Source: Salticus scenicus (taxonomy: Eukaryota; Arthropoda; Arachnida; Araneae; Salticidae). Taken from it: a DNA stretch of 64,000 nucleotides. The position numbers and the translations under genes were made by a program. The DNA lies in assembly GCA_963930645.1 (NCBI GenBank), contig OZ005656.1, positions 192,400,979 through 192,464,978 of the forward strand. Reading direction: 5' to 3'. Below the pieces are notes generated by a model, which saw nothing but the letters and a program-made list of their open reading frames with translations, was not told the DNA's origin and ran no database searches. Below, in pieces: positions 23,447-34,641 of the stretch; position 1 is the first letter of the stretch; each line of letters begins with the position of its first letter.

Positions 23447-24673
23447 TCAAGTAAGGATTTTTAACTTAAAAAAAAAAAAAAAGAAAAAAAAAATGTTCAG
23501 AAGTATCTCCTGAATGATACAGTAATAGACATAAAAATTTTACACACGTTATTGTTGAGAAGTTCATATTGTAGTAAATCTCAATAGTCAACATTAATTT
23601 CAAGTCTGTTCAGTATTTTTCATAAAAAAAAAAAAAAAAAAAAAAAAATGAAAGAAAGAAAAAGAAAAAAGAAAAGTCGAACAGTTACACAAGCAAAAAT
23701 CAGGCCAGAAGGAATGAAAATTTTAAATTTATCTCTACATTGTTTAAAATATCACACACACACACACACACACAAAAAAAAGATGTCACACAATTTTATT
23801 CGAAGAAAGTGCAGACTTTTTTCATCTTTAGTAAAAGTTTTTTCTCTCAAATTGTAGTTCTTCTTGCTTCATCAAACAGCATAATAATAAAATGTGTATT
23901 GTTGCTATAAGTGCCAGCTTTAAAAATGTAATATATATTCTCTTTCTCGTACTCTCTCCCCCATACTTTTTACATTCTAAATTCAAGTCTCACCTGATAA
24001 TATACTTTAAATGAAATTTTATCTTACTTTAAAAGCACTCTTCGGTATTATGGTCGATATTTTGTTTGAGGTATTAAATTTCTGCTTCACTGAAATTTAT
24101 TTCAAAATCATTTTACTAGAAATAAAGCTTTAAAATTTAAGAATCTTTCTTTTTTTCTCTTTTTGTCATATAACAATAATACTTATATAAAGTGGAAGTA
24201 TTACTGTTTAAAAAAAAATTCTTGTCTTTATTTGTATTATACGTATATATTACACTTAACTAATTTTTTAAAAGATATTCTAGGAAAAACAGCTTTTTGT
24301 CACGTACTGAATAACTGGATTCATCGTCCGAGAAATTTTAATCAGACCTTTTCTTGGAAAAAAAAAAATGCTGAAGTAAGTTTTTGAAAGGAAAATACAA
24401 TATAAAATTTCATCCTTAATGAGTTTATACATATATATTTTTCTTTTTTTGTATCTTTCTAGAAGAAAGAAAGAAAGAAAGAAATAAAAACTGATTCTGC
24501 TCGCTTATTTTCTTTCCGCCACTTAAAAAAAAAAAAAAAAAAAAAAAAAATTAGAGAATAGAATATGTGTATTTCTAAAAGAGTACTTTTTTTTCCCCTT
24601 TCAATTTTATGTTTTAAATACTATTAAACGAAAAACATTTTTACGTAAGTAACTTATATAATTTATGTTTAAA
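23447..24673. other. AT-rich stretch without a gene
   Basis: Poly-A runs (23468-23490, 23623-23648, 24524-24550), a (CA)n microsatellite (23754-23775) and GAAA repeats (24465-24485) are seen. Small frames here consist of simple sequence. Confidence 0.65.
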
Positions 24674-24677
24674 TTAA

Positions 24678-25224
24678 CACTTTATTCAATGGTTGTATTT
24701 TCTCTGTCTACATAGATGCCAACATTTTATTTCATTCCGGAGTATTTTTAGCAATGCCTTTATTTCATACCACTTATTATTTAAAAGTAATTTGTCCTTA
24801 TTTTATCAAAGCTGTATAATGGAGAAAAACTTTCTATAAATAAAGTGGTGCGAAATAAAGGCGGGGCTAAAAATGCTCTGGAATAAATTAAAATATTGAC
24901 ATCTCTGTGTCTATTCCGGTTTCCAGAAATTTTTTAAAAGAGTTAAATGAACATGTATATATGGACGTTGTAGTTTTATTAAATAAGTACTATTTTTGAA
25001 TAAAATTGTATAATGTTTTTATTTACATATTTAGTAGTCCTTATGAATGTGATATTTTATAAGATATTCACTCTTAAGAAGAGGAACATGCATAATTGAC
25101 ATATCATATTCAGTAACTTTTTCACGTAACCCCGCCCTTTAAAACAGCAAACGTAAATCTACGTTGCCCGTCTTAGGCAGTCATAACGTAAAAACGTAGA
25201 TTTACGTGTCCCGTCCGTTAAGTG
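24678..25224. mobile_element. Possible TTAA-flanked element M6 containing B1
   Basis: TTAA stands at 24674-24677 and 25225-25228, with CACTT at both ends in inverse. The right end carries the palindrome ACGTAAATCTACGT twice (near 25150 and 25195), as in other TTAA elements here. The end match is short, so this is tentative. B1 would be a later insertion. Confidence 0.4.
24711..24907. mobile_element. Foldback MITE B1 with 6-bp target duplication
   Basis: A 197-bp palindrome in the A/B/C group. Ends are CATAGATGCCAACATTTT and its complement. The target duplication is TGTCTA (24705-24710 and 24908-24913). The diagnostic block AAGTGGTGCGAAATAAAGGC is in the right arm. Confidence 0.85.
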
Positions 25225-25259
25225 TTAATTATAAGAGGAAATACTTTGTGCTGGTAATA

Positions 25260-25458
25260 GAGTCAAACCTTTTTAACGCGAATCTTAAGTGTGTGGGGGG
25301 GTGGGGGAGGGGAAGGGGGGTAGTCATGTTACTAGTTGTTCATGCTATCAGTAATTAATGTTCATATAACTAAGCTAATCTTTATTTTGTCTGGAATTGT
25401 GGAAACAGTGTATGTTAAAAGTCACGTTAATCGTGTTCACTTTAACGAGGTTCGACTG
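25260..25458. mobile_element. Tigger/pogo-like MITE
   Basis: A 199-bp element whose right end read inward, CAGTCGAACCTCGTTAAAGT, resembles the CAGT-GAACCTCG ends of pogo/Tigger elements. The left end (GAGTCAAACCTTTTTAACGC) is a diverged inverse copy. The left flank is TA; the right flank reads CA, presumably mutated. A G-rich run (about 25293-25320) lies inside. Confidence 0.5.
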
Positions 25459-25536
25459 CATAAAGCATAGTTGCCAACATTTAAATTTAAGTTCCGCATC
25501 TCGCACGACTTTATTTATAGAATATTTTTCTTCACT

Positions 25537-25713
25537 CAGAGCTGCCAACCTAATCCGGCAAATTGTTTGTACCGCCCATTTTTCTACACCACTTAATTTT
25601 TAGAGTAATTCAAATATATTTACGATGAATTAAGACAACAAATACTCTAAAAATTAAGTGGTGTAGAAAAATGGGCGGTACTAACAATTTGCCGGATTAG
25701 GTTGGCAGCTCTA
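25537..25713. mobile_element. Foldback MITE A1 with 6-bp target duplication
   Basis: A 177-bp near-perfect palindrome. Ends are CAGAGCTGCCAACCTAATCC and its complement. The duplication is TTCACT (25531-25536 and 25714-25719). Inner marks are ACCGCCCATTTTTCTACACC and AGTGGTGTAGAAAAATGGGC. Confidence 0.88.
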
Positions 25714-25724
25714 TTCACTATATA

Positions 25725-26946
25725 TCAGGTTGTAACATATGAAATGTCCGATTTTCATGGTCTACTTAAAGAAAAAATATATTTTTACAGAACAAAGTTT
25801 ATAGTCAAAATAGGAACCATTAGCTTCAATACATTTTTTTCCAACTAAAAACAAGTTTTTTTATGCCGGTATCATAAAATGTAGTCGCCCTGGAGGCAAC
25901 AAACTCATTGAATGCCGTTTCAGCATCCTTTGGATTTCTGAAGCATTTCTCCTGCAGGAAGTTATCGAGATGTTTGAAAAGGTGAAAATCTGTGGGTGAG
26001 AGGTCAGGTGAATATGGTGGATGGTCTAAAACTTCATAGTTTAACGTGTGCAGCTTTTGAGGAGTGATCATGCCGACTGTTTACGTATAAGTTTCTGGTG
26101 CATTTCATCGATTTTTCTACAATATTTCTCCGCTGTGATGGTTTCGCCTGGTTTTAGAAAGCAATGGTGAATTAAACCAGCTGAGGACTACCAAACAGTC
26201 ACCATAACATTCTTTTTATGGAGTTTCGGATTTGGGAAGTGTTGTGGAGCCTTGTCAGCATCCAGCCACTGCGCTGAACGTATACGATTGTCGATCTGAA
26301 TCCACTTTTCATCACAAGTTACAATTCGATTGAGAAAAGGATAATTTTGGTTGCAAAGAAGAAGGGCAGACGAGATTTCAAAACGTTTTTGTTTCTGATT
26401 CTCATTCAGTTCATGAGGAACCCATTTATCCATTTTTTTTTTAACTTTGTCAATCAATTTTAGATGACGTGAAAAGGTTGTAGGAGATACACCTAGTTCT
26501 TCTGCATAATCTCTAACAGTATTGCCTGGAATTTTTTCAAGTATTGCTCGTAAAACTTCATTGTCCACAACAGTCTCTGGTCTGCCCCGGTCTTCGTTTG
26601 TGAGACTCTCATCCCCAATTTCGAACTTTGCATGCCAACGTCGAATGGTACGTTCATTTACAGAACCGTTTCCAAATGCAGCTTTAATGTTTCGGGCAAC
26701 TGATGCAGCATTATGCTTACTTTTCCACTCATACAAAAATAGCACTCTAAAATTCATCCTACGACTAAAGCTATAAACTAAACAAAAAAACCCCAAAATT
26801 TGTATTTGAAACACATCAGAGGAAAAAGACAAGGTTTCAGCTTCAAAATGATACACAATTATCGACTGTATCAAAAAAGTTTATAAGGAACCAAATCTCA
26901 AAAATTTTACTGGTGAGAATCGGACACTTCATATGTTACAACCTGA
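25725..26946 (-). mobile_element. Mariner element, cecropia (Hsmar1-like) type, defective
   Basis: The element is 1222 bp, flanked by TA (25723-25724 and 26947-26948). Terminal repeats are TCAGGTTGTAACATATGAA followed by RTGTCCGATT, with a few mismatches between ends. The transposase lies on the minus strand and strongly resembles the Hsmar1/cecropia lineage. The length is slightly below the usual 1.28 kb because a short segment of the gene is missing. Confidence 0.92.
25826..26757 (-). pseudogene. Mariner transposase, deleted around the second catalytic Asp
   Basis: The start chosen is the minus-strand ATG at 26757 (MNFRVLFLYEWKSKHNAA); the longer frame upstream of it is not family-like. 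Two helix-turn-helix regions fill about residues 1-110, then WVPHEL at 112-117 and the first catalytic Asp in TCDEKW (D149). A stop near 26184 interrupts the WW position, but the phase continues (SSAGLIHH, PGETITAEKY, KIDEMHQKL). Near 26072 the sequence jumps to TPQKLHTLNYEVL, losing the segment that carries the second catalytic Asp (HDNARPH in the family). The third Asp is present in PPYSPDLSPTDFHLF. With a stop and a missing metal ligand the protein cannot be active. Confidence 0.9.
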
Positions 26947-26973
26947 TAACTATAAGAAAAGAAGAAGAAGATA

Positions 26974-27050
26974 CTCTTAAAAAATAAGTGGTATGGATTA
27001 AAGGCGGGGATAAAAATGCTCCGGAATAAATTAAAATGTTGGCATCTCTG
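26974..27050. mobile_element. Right half of a B-type MITE
   Basis: AAGTGGTATGGATTAAAGGC, GGAATAAATTAAAATGTTGG and the end CATCTCTG match B right arms. The left arm is absent. It lies just past the mariner, which may have replaced or separated the left half. Confidence 0.7.
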
Positions 27051-27149
27051 TGTAAAGGAAAATGAAACAACGTTAAAAAGAGCACAAATTAGAGAAATTA
27101 AAATTAGCAAACGGCCGTTTCGGAACTTCCATCATCAGTGCTTGCATAT

Positions 27150-27346
27150 CATAGCTGCCAATATTTTAATTTATTCCAGAATGTTTTTGTCCGACCTTTA
27201 TTTCATATCACTTAATTTTTAAAAGTAATTTTGTCTTATTTTATCGAAGTAATATATTAAAGAATTTTTTTTCTACAAATAAAGTGGTGCGAAATCAAGG
27301 CGGGGCTAAAAGTGCTCCTGAATAAGTTAAAATATTGGCAGCTATG
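27150..27346. mobile_element. Foldback MITE B3
   Basis: A 197-bp palindrome from CATAGCTGCCAATATTTTAA to its complement GGCAGCTATG. No clear target duplication is left. Confidence 0.82.
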
Positions 27347-29333
27347 AAGAATGTCAAAACATGAAAAATATGAAAGAGCCAAAAAAGGAATAATAAAACT
27401 CACTAAGCAAGTTTTGTCCTAAGGCGGGCCAGGAAAAGCAAAGCAAGTTGTGGCAAAAGACCCTTTTAAACGAGGTAAGGAAGGAGGAGCTATTTCGAAT
27501 AGTAATGTTTACCATGCTTAATTGTTTAGAAAAATGTTATAAAAGATTATCAATCAACTATAATGCTAAAACAGTGGAACGTGTATTTTAAGGAATAAGA
27601 ATTTTTCAGAAAAAAAAAAAACAGAATTTTTTTTATTACTTAGAAGTTTTGAAAGTATTTTTTTCCCTTTCTTTCTTTCTTTTTTTACCCCTTCTGAGTT
27701 GCATATGCTTATTTATACTGTTAATTAAGCAGGAGAGACATCAAAGAATTTAATTTGTTGGTTTATTGTTTTTTGATTTGCAAACACAAATTTTATTTTA
27801 AATTACAAAGAAAGTAGGAAAAGCGTCTATAAGTTTTGCTATTAAAATTTATTCTGTTTTATCTTTCAGCATTGTGTATTTAGTGAATGAAGTGCAGTAC
27901 AATAGTTATAATAAAAGCCTTTCAATTCAAATGGAAATAAACACACAAAGACATTTTGCAGAAATTGTTTAATGCAATCATTACAAAAAAAAAGCCTTTT
28001 TCTTTACATTAAATAATGCTTTATCATTCATCAAAGTAGTTTTTTTTTTTTTTTTTTTCACTTAAAGTTATATAAAACATTTGAATGTAAATTTATTTCA
28101 TTCCAATAAGAATATATGAAATATGAAGAAAATATCTCAAATTTCATATAACTTATGCTTTTGAAAATGCATTAAAAGCCCGTCGAATTAAATTTGAAAA
28201 TTTTGTGTAATATAAGAAATTTATGAAATGCAAAACTTAATAAAATTCTTTAAAAAAGCTTTACTGTTCAATTCATTTATTATTTTCCCTTTCCACATAA
28301 ATGAAATGAATTTAACATAAGTGCTTCTTAAAAAGCGAACAAATTTTAATTAGAATCAATTTCGAATCAGAATGTTTTTCTGGTTTATTTTACAAAAATT
28401 TTACAAAAGTCTATTAAACGAATTAAAGAATATTAATAATACTAAAATAACGGAATAAAAAGTTCTTAAGTTCAAAATTTTCCATTTTCATTTTTTTTTA
28501 AAGTTATTATGTAGGAGGTTCTGAAATAATTTCCATTTAATTTTATTTTTTGCTGAATGTTGCCTATGTTTATCAGTATATTGTTAATTAAAAATGCGAG
28601 ACTCTAGAAGAATTTTAATCTATTGGTTTTCTATTTTTAAATTTCTAAACAGAATATTTATTTAAAAATACAAATGAAGCTGGGCCCATAAGTTTCCTTA
28701 CAAAATGTTAAATTTATTCCTCAACAAATTAGCGTTGTGTATTTAGTGAAAGAAATTCAATGCAATTGTTATAGTAAAAAGTTTTCAGTGCAAATGGAAA
28801 TAGAAAATCAAAGACTCTGCGAAAACTCTTTAATGCAAGCTTTACAATAAAAGCCCTTTTTTCTGCTTGAAGTAAATTTTTATCATATTTCAAAGGAACT
28901 CTTGTCATTTTGCACTTAAAGTTATTTAAAACATTTTCAATGTAAACAAAATGTGATTTATGCTTCTAAAAACGTTTGATACGTGAAACAAATATCTTGA
29001 ACTTCATGTGTTATACTTTTAGAAATATATTTAATAACCGCCATAAAATTTCAAAATTTTTGAAAAATTTCATGAAATTTCATAATTTCATTTAAGAAAC
29101 TTTCAAAATTTTATGAAATATCATAATTTTATGGGATGTAAAAATTTTAAAAAATTTTAGAAAATTTTACATGCAAATTACTTATTACTTCCATCTTAAG
29201 AATAAAGTACATGTAAAGTAAATGTATTAAAAAAATATTAAACTAAAAAATTTTCGAATAACAATTTTTTCCAGATTTTATTGTACAAAATGTTACAGAA
29301 GATAATTAAACTAATTTAGCAATACAATAGTAC

Positions 29334-29655
29334 CATAGCCGCCTAAACTAGATGCCTGTCGCGTGGCTCGGAAACTTAGCAACAATTGAAGCGGTAGACA
29401 GCGCCACCTGGTACAGATTATGCGACATTTTTATTCAACAGCCACCAAAAATTTTTAAAAGTGGGATATGATATACATAAAAGGCGAATAGAATCGAAGA
29501 AACGTCGATTATATATATCATATACCACGTCTTAAAATTATTGATAATGGTTGAACAAAAAAATCGAGATATCTGTACTAGGTTTCGCTGTCTACAGTTT
29601 CAACTGTTGCCAAGTTTCCGAGCTACGCGACAGACATCTAGTTTAGGGGGCTATG
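29334..29655. mobile_element. Foldback MITE E2
   Basis: A 322-bp palindrome, CATAGCCGCCTAAACTAGAT to its complement. The flanks ATAGTAC and ACAGTAC suggest a 7-bp duplication with one change. It lies inside the middle copy of the tandem repeat. Confidence 0.82.
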
Positions 29656-29661
29656 ACAGTA

Positions 29662-29856
29662 CATAGCTGCCAATATTTTAATTCATTCCAGAGTACTTTT
29701 AGCCCCGCCTCTATTTTGCATCACTTTATAGAAAAATTTTCTTCAACATATAACTTCGATAAAATAAGAAAAAAAATTACTTTTAAAAAATAAGTGGTAC
29801 GAAATAGAGGCGGGTCTAAAATTACTCCGGATAAAATTAAAATATTGGCAGCTATT
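29662..29856. mobile_element. Foldback MITE B4
   Basis: A 195-bp palindrome with CATAGCTGCCAATATTTTAA at the left. Flanks ACAGTA and ATAGTA give a 6-bp duplication with one change. It sits in the right target duplication of E2, so it came after E2. Confidence 0.82.
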
Positions 29857-30720
29857 ATAGTACTAAAATAATAGAACAAGCAATTCCTAGGTTCAGAAAT
29901 TTCTACAAAAAATAATATTTATTATGTTTTGGGGGCTTTAATAATATCTTAAATTTAGTTTTTTAGTGCGTATTCCATATATTTATCGATATACCGTTAA
30001 TTAGAAATGTGAAACACTAAAAGAAATTTTATCTATTGGTTTCCATTTTTTAATTTGCAAACACGAGCAGCTTTATTTTAAAGTACAAAGAAAGTCGGAC
30101 CCATAAGTTTTCTTACAAAGTGTAAAATTTATTCTGTCTTACCTTTTAGCGTTGTGTATTTAGTTAAGGAAATTCAATACAATAGTTATAATAAAAAGTT
30201 TTCAGCGCAAATGGAAATAGAAAATCAAAGACTCTCTGCAAAAACTCTTTAATGCAAGCTTTACAATAAAAGCCTTTTTTCCTGCTAGAAATAAAGTGTT
30301 ATCATCCATCAAAGGAACTCCTGTTACTTTGCACTTAAAGTCATTTAAAACATTTTGAATGTAAACAAAATGTGATTTATTACTCTAAAAATAAGTGAGA
30401 TATAAAGCAAATATCCCAAATTTCATGTGTTACGCTTTTGAATATGCATTAAAAGTTCGTACTTTAAAACTTGAAAATTTTATGGAATGCAAAAAGTTAC
30501 ATAATTTTTTTTTAGAAAGCTTTACATTAAATTTTTTTATTACTTTCCTTTTTGGAGTAAAGCTTTTGAACTTAATAGAAATGCTTTCTGTAAAGAGGAC
30601 GAATTTACATTTAAATAAAAGAAATCCTAAAAGTATTATGAAAGAAAAAATATTGCATCAGGGCGAGAAAATTTTTATAATGAATAAAAATTTGTATTAA
30701 AAAAAAGAAGAACGAAACAA

Positions 30721-31369
30721 AGAAAAGAAAAAAGTTACAAAATTATTATGTATGATACTAATAAAACTTTTGCTTGCATTAGTGTTTGAGATTTGATGTG
30801 TAAGTTTTTAACTTTTTATTCTAATCTAGTAAGCAGCATACTATCTGATTATTTCAGTTTAACTGACTTATTTGAAAATTAGTACAGAATAGAATGCCCT
30901 TTCAAATCAAGAGAACATAAAAAAAAACCTTATTTAAATCAATGTTATTCGAAAATTATTTAAAATTACTTTTTAAACAGTTACAGTTAATAATATAAAA
31001 TATAAAAATATGCGTAATCACGAAGATGTTTAAAGGTTGAAAAATTCTCATTGAAATAGAACACATTGTTATTATTATTATTATTATTATTATCACAACA
31101 ATAATAAAAGTTTAGCCATTTCTAAATTTTCAGTTGTAATATTTAATTCACTTATTGTATTGTTGTAGATGAAACCCTTTATTCTTTTAAAAGAATGATA
31201 AATATAATTAAAAAAAAAAAAAACTTCCCTAAAATTTGGCAACACTATGTCTAGGCAACACATATGATACTTTATGAACGATTCAAGAATTCGAATTTTG
31301 TAAAACATTCATATTAAATGTGTATAAAACCAATACTATAATCATGGGTGAAAGTACTACGCGTTATCC
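30721..31369. other. AT-rich stretch without a gene
   Basis: An ATT microsatellite (31068-31093) is present. No gene. Confidence 0.6.
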
Positions 31370-31803
31370 GCACCATTATTTTTACTTACAAGGAAACATT
31401 CAAAAGGTGTCGCCTTCAAAAAATATTGAAAATATACATGTGATTCTACTCTTCATTAAACACCAGAAAGTGAAAAAATTATCGGCTGAAATGAATTACA
31501 GCGACCACAAAAAACTATCAAAATGAAGCATTTTTGGCGATTTAGCGCTGTTAGGCGATAAGTTTGCTAGCATCGAGATTGCTGTGTACGAACAGAACCA
31601 TGTTTTGCTTTTCCGCCAAGTACTCAAAATCAACGACCTAGTAGTGTGAAATCGCCAAGTATGCTTAATTTTGATAATTTTATGTGGTCGCTGTAATTCA
31701 TTTCAGCCGATAATTTTTTCACTTTCTGGTATTTTATGAAGAGTAGAATTACATATATTTTTTGCAGACGACACCTTTTGAATGGTTCCTTGTTAGAAGT
31801 GGT
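31370..31803. mobile_element. Large foldback element I
   Basis: Arms of about 180 nt (about 31370-31560 and 31630-31803) are nearly complementary, for example AACATTCAAAAGGTGTCGCC and TTATCGGCTGAAATGAATTA on the left with their complements on the right. The loop of about 70 nt includes GTTCTGTTCG-like sequence in inverse. No target duplication was identified. Confidence 0.7.
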
Positions 31804-32017
31804 AATTGTATTTTTACATTAACTATTTGTGATTTAATAGGACTTTGATTATATTTAAAAAATATTGGTAGAACAGTTCTGTCTAAAAACAAACACTTTC
31901 ACTCCTCACTCTAGTCTGCCTCGTAAAAATATGTGAAAAAAAGAATAGTTTAAACATAAGACAAAACAAATCTGGTGTGTCACTCACACGACTTTCTCTT
32001 ACCCTGCATTTCAATAC

Positions 32018-32213
32018 CATAGCTGCCAATATTTTAATTTAATCCGGAGTATTTTTAGCCCCGCCTTTATTTCGTACCACTTATTTTTTAAAAGTAATTT
32101 TGTCTTATTTTATTGAAGTTTATTTTGGAGAAAAGTTTTCTATAAATAAAGTGGTGCGAAATAAAGGCGGTGCTAAAAGTACTCCCGAATAAATTATAAT
32201 ATTGGCAGCAATG
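32018..32213. mobile_element. Foldback MITE B5 with 6-bp target duplication
   Basis: A 196-bp palindrome. The duplication CAATAC is exact (32012-32017 and 32214-32219). Confidence 0.88.
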
Positions 32214-32579
32214 CAATACTATAAAGATAGCTTGCATATTACGTCTTAAGATCCACAAGGTAAGATAATAAAGTTCAGTGCACTTTTAAAACAATCTAAA
32301 ACAAGTTTAGGAATAGTATTTTTTGGACATGTAATGCCGTGTGAGGAGGCTATCGCTCTACCCCCCTTTCCTCTCCTCTAACCCCTTATTCAATTATAGT
32401 ACATACAATTATATAAAAAAAAAAAAAAATCAAAGTTGTTGTTAGTTTGCCTTTGAACATGCCAATCATCATCAAATTTTTAGGTGCCAATAACGGACTT
32501 CAGAATACCAAATTTGAATTTCTTGCAGCTGTTTGTTTTTAGGTTATGCTGATCACTGATACATATACTCAGAGCCTGA

Positions 32580-32856
32580 TTAAGAGGGAAGCACACATTA
32601 TTTATACTTACACCGTTATTTTTTAACAAATACTTTCCTCCTATAATGAACAGAAAATTCTCATTAAAAATTATTTTAAAAGAATTCTGGTGTCTAATAA
32701 CGGTGAGTAAATTGGATTGTTTTACACCGTTCATTTTTTATAAAAAATATTTCCTCGTCAAAGCGTGGAATTTCTATGACATGAAATAAAATATAATTGT
32801 AAAAATATTCCGGTGAGAGTGGAGATAATGTGTGCTTCCCCCTTAATCAGGTTCTG
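32580..32856. mobile_element. hAT-like MITE D1 with 8-bp target duplication
   Basis: A 277-bp element with ends CAGAGCCTGATTAAG and CTTAATCAGGTTCTG. The duplication CATATACT is exact (32572-32579 and 32857-32864). Its subterminal segment differs from D2/D3 on both arms in a way that keeps the arms complementary. Confidence 0.88.
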
Positions 32857-33420
32857 CATATACTGATCGACCGCTATAAATTGGACTTTCGTAATCAGGT
32901 TACCTCGAAACGAGACATTATACAAAAAATTAGAGTTGAAAATTCAGAAAAAAAAAAAAAAAAAAAAATTCCAGCATGCGTATGAATTAATTTTCCTTCC
33001 TGAGCAGTGTTCGTGGACATAGTTAAATGTCGCAAAGCATTTTCATCGATTATATTTAATAGAAAAGAGCGTTTAGCTTAATTTTAGGTAGCCCTTTATA
33101 CTGTTCATAATCAATATGCACTATAAATTATATTCTGTATTTAAACTTAAACTTAATCTTACTTGAATAACATTTAGCACAAAAAAAAATTACAATTCCA
33201 ACAATTTCCAAGTATAACCGCAGTATATCCTAATACTTTGGATAGCCCTGCAAATGAATGATGAATCATTTCCATTCAACAATCTACACAAAAAATGCTT
33301 TTTTGTACGCAATAAATTTTGTTCATTCTGTTTTGTTTACGCCAGCCTATAAATGTTAAACTGTACTTTCCAGAAATTTTCTCATAGACATAATGTATTT
33401 GAATTCTCTACTATATATAT

Positions 33421-33857
33421 GGGTAAGAGAAAGCAATATCGAAGAAATATTTAATAAAATTTTACCATTAAAATACAAAAATAATTTTTTCTGAAAATTA
33501 TTTTCCACAAAAATTTTTTGTCGTCTTATTCCAATAAGCTGAATAAGATGTAAGTCAGCTTATTAACTAACAAAAGAGGAAATGGGCCCTTTTTTATGAG
33601 TTTGGCGGAAAACCCAGGCACTGTCTTTTTTTAAATTTTCCAAATTACCTTTTTCTTGTTTGATACGGTTTATATAACTGAATAAACAAGGGAAAGTCAA
33701 CAAGTCAAACTTTTTAACACTTACAAGATGAAGATGGATGAATTATCGATACAAACTAAACTATGAAGTTCCTAAAAATTCGAAAAAAAAAAAAAAAAGC
33801 TAAACGTAAGTCTCGTTACTGATGTATCTCTCCTATGAACGGTCAGCGTCTCCTATG
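33421..33857. other. AT-rich stretch without a gene
   Basis: Nothing recognised. Confidence 0.6.
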
Positions 33858-33881
33858 CATACTTGCCAACATACTAATTAA

Positions 33882-34404
33882 CCCTTATCGCTCGTATGTC
33901 CCTTCTGAGGGGACATTAAGCAAGTGAGCCATCCCTTAAGGTGTTCCTCTGCAAATGAACTGTTATTTTTCTAAAACGTGTAACAATACCGCACCTTTCG
34001 GCTACCTGAAAATTTTAACAGAAAGATTTATTTTATTTAATGATGAAGTAAAATAAAACAAATTATAACAATTTTTCGGTAGCCAAAAGGTAGTAAGTTG
34101 GAAACTATACGCATACTTGCCAACCATCTCATTATGAACCGTACAATTTTCAGTACCCGCCTTTTTTTTTCACACCAATAATTTTTTAGAGTAATTTTAG
34201 TCTTAATTAATCACAACAACATTTGGAGAAAATAACTCTAAAAATATAGTGGTGTGAGAAAAGGGGCGTTTAATCAGGGGGCGTTAACAATTGTACGGTT
34301 ATTAATGAGATGGTTGGCAAGTATGTATACGTGTGACGTTTTAAAGGAACGCCAAAAGGCGTGTATTACTGTTCAAAATAGGAAAATATGCCGGGCGCAA
34401 AGGG
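33882..34404. mobile_element. TTAA-flanked MITE M4, nested in C1 and carrying C2
   Basis: A 523-bp element between TTAA at 33878-33881 and 34405-34408. Ends are CCCTTATCGCTCG and the complement of CCCTTTGCGCCCG. The palindrome GTCCCTTCTGAGGGGAC follows the left end. Confidence 0.75.
34112..34325. mobile_element. Foldback MITE C2, innermost of a three-level nest
   Basis: A 214-bp palindrome with ends CATACTTGCCAACCATCTCA and its complement. The 6-bp duplication TATACG is exact (34106-34111 and 34326-34331). Confidence 0.85.
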
Positions 34405-34446
34405 TTAATATTCCGTAGTATCGTAAGCCACGCCTTTTATTTCACA

Positions 34447-34449
<3 letters not shown>

Positions 34450-34515
<66 letters not shown>

Positions 34516-34516
34516 A
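34450..34516. repeat. (TA)n followed by poly-T
   Basis: About 20 TA units run into a T run of about 26, in the loop of C1. Confidence 0.95.
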
Positions 34517-34641
34517 AGTATTCTCCTTCTTATTTAATCGTAATTAAATTTGGAGAACGTCACTTTTCAAATTTACTGGAGTGAAAAAAAAGGCAGGGTT
34601 AACGATACTACGGAATATTAATTAGGATGTTGGCATGTATG

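Larger units (their letters stand above)
27600..30720. repeat. Three diverged tandem copies of a unit of about 870 bp
   Basis: Copies run about 27600-28480, 28480-29890 and 29890-30720. Shared blocks in each are TTGTGTATTTAGT, CAAATGGAAATA, TTTACAATAAAAGCC and its variants, CACTTAAAGT then ATTTAAAACATTT, TGTAAACAAAATGTGATTTA, and CAAATTTCATGTGTTA. The middle copy is longer because E2 and B4 inserted in it. No protein motif is seen, and the 101-codon frame at 30395-30700 is not conserved in the other two copies. It may be a local tandem duplication of unknown DNA. Confidence 0.75.
31960..33420. repeat. Old dispersed repeat X, copy 2, with two MITE insertions
   Basis: Matches 19680-21115 in block order: GTCACTCACACGACTTTCTC at 31977, GAGGAGGCTATCGCTCTACC at 32342, AAATGTCGCAAAGCA at 33025, and CATAGACATAATGTATTTGA at 33385. 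B5 and D1 interrupt it. Confidence 0.6.
33858..34641. mobile_element. Foldback MITE C1 split by a nested TTAA element
   Basis: The left piece (33858-33881) is CATACTTGCCAACATACTAA then TTAA. The right piece (34405-34641) continues with TTAATATTCCGTAGTATCG and ends TTAGGATGTTGGCATGTATG. Between them sits M4, flanked by the duplicated TTAA. A (TA)n-T(n) tract has expanded in the loop. Confidence 0.8.

Noticed and set aside
26522..26776. Plus-strand frame of 84 codons
   Set aside because: Shadow of the mariner transposase on the other strand.
30395..30700. Plus-strand frame of 101 codons
   Set aside because: It lies in the third copy of the tandem unit and is not open in the other two copies; the composition is AT-driven.
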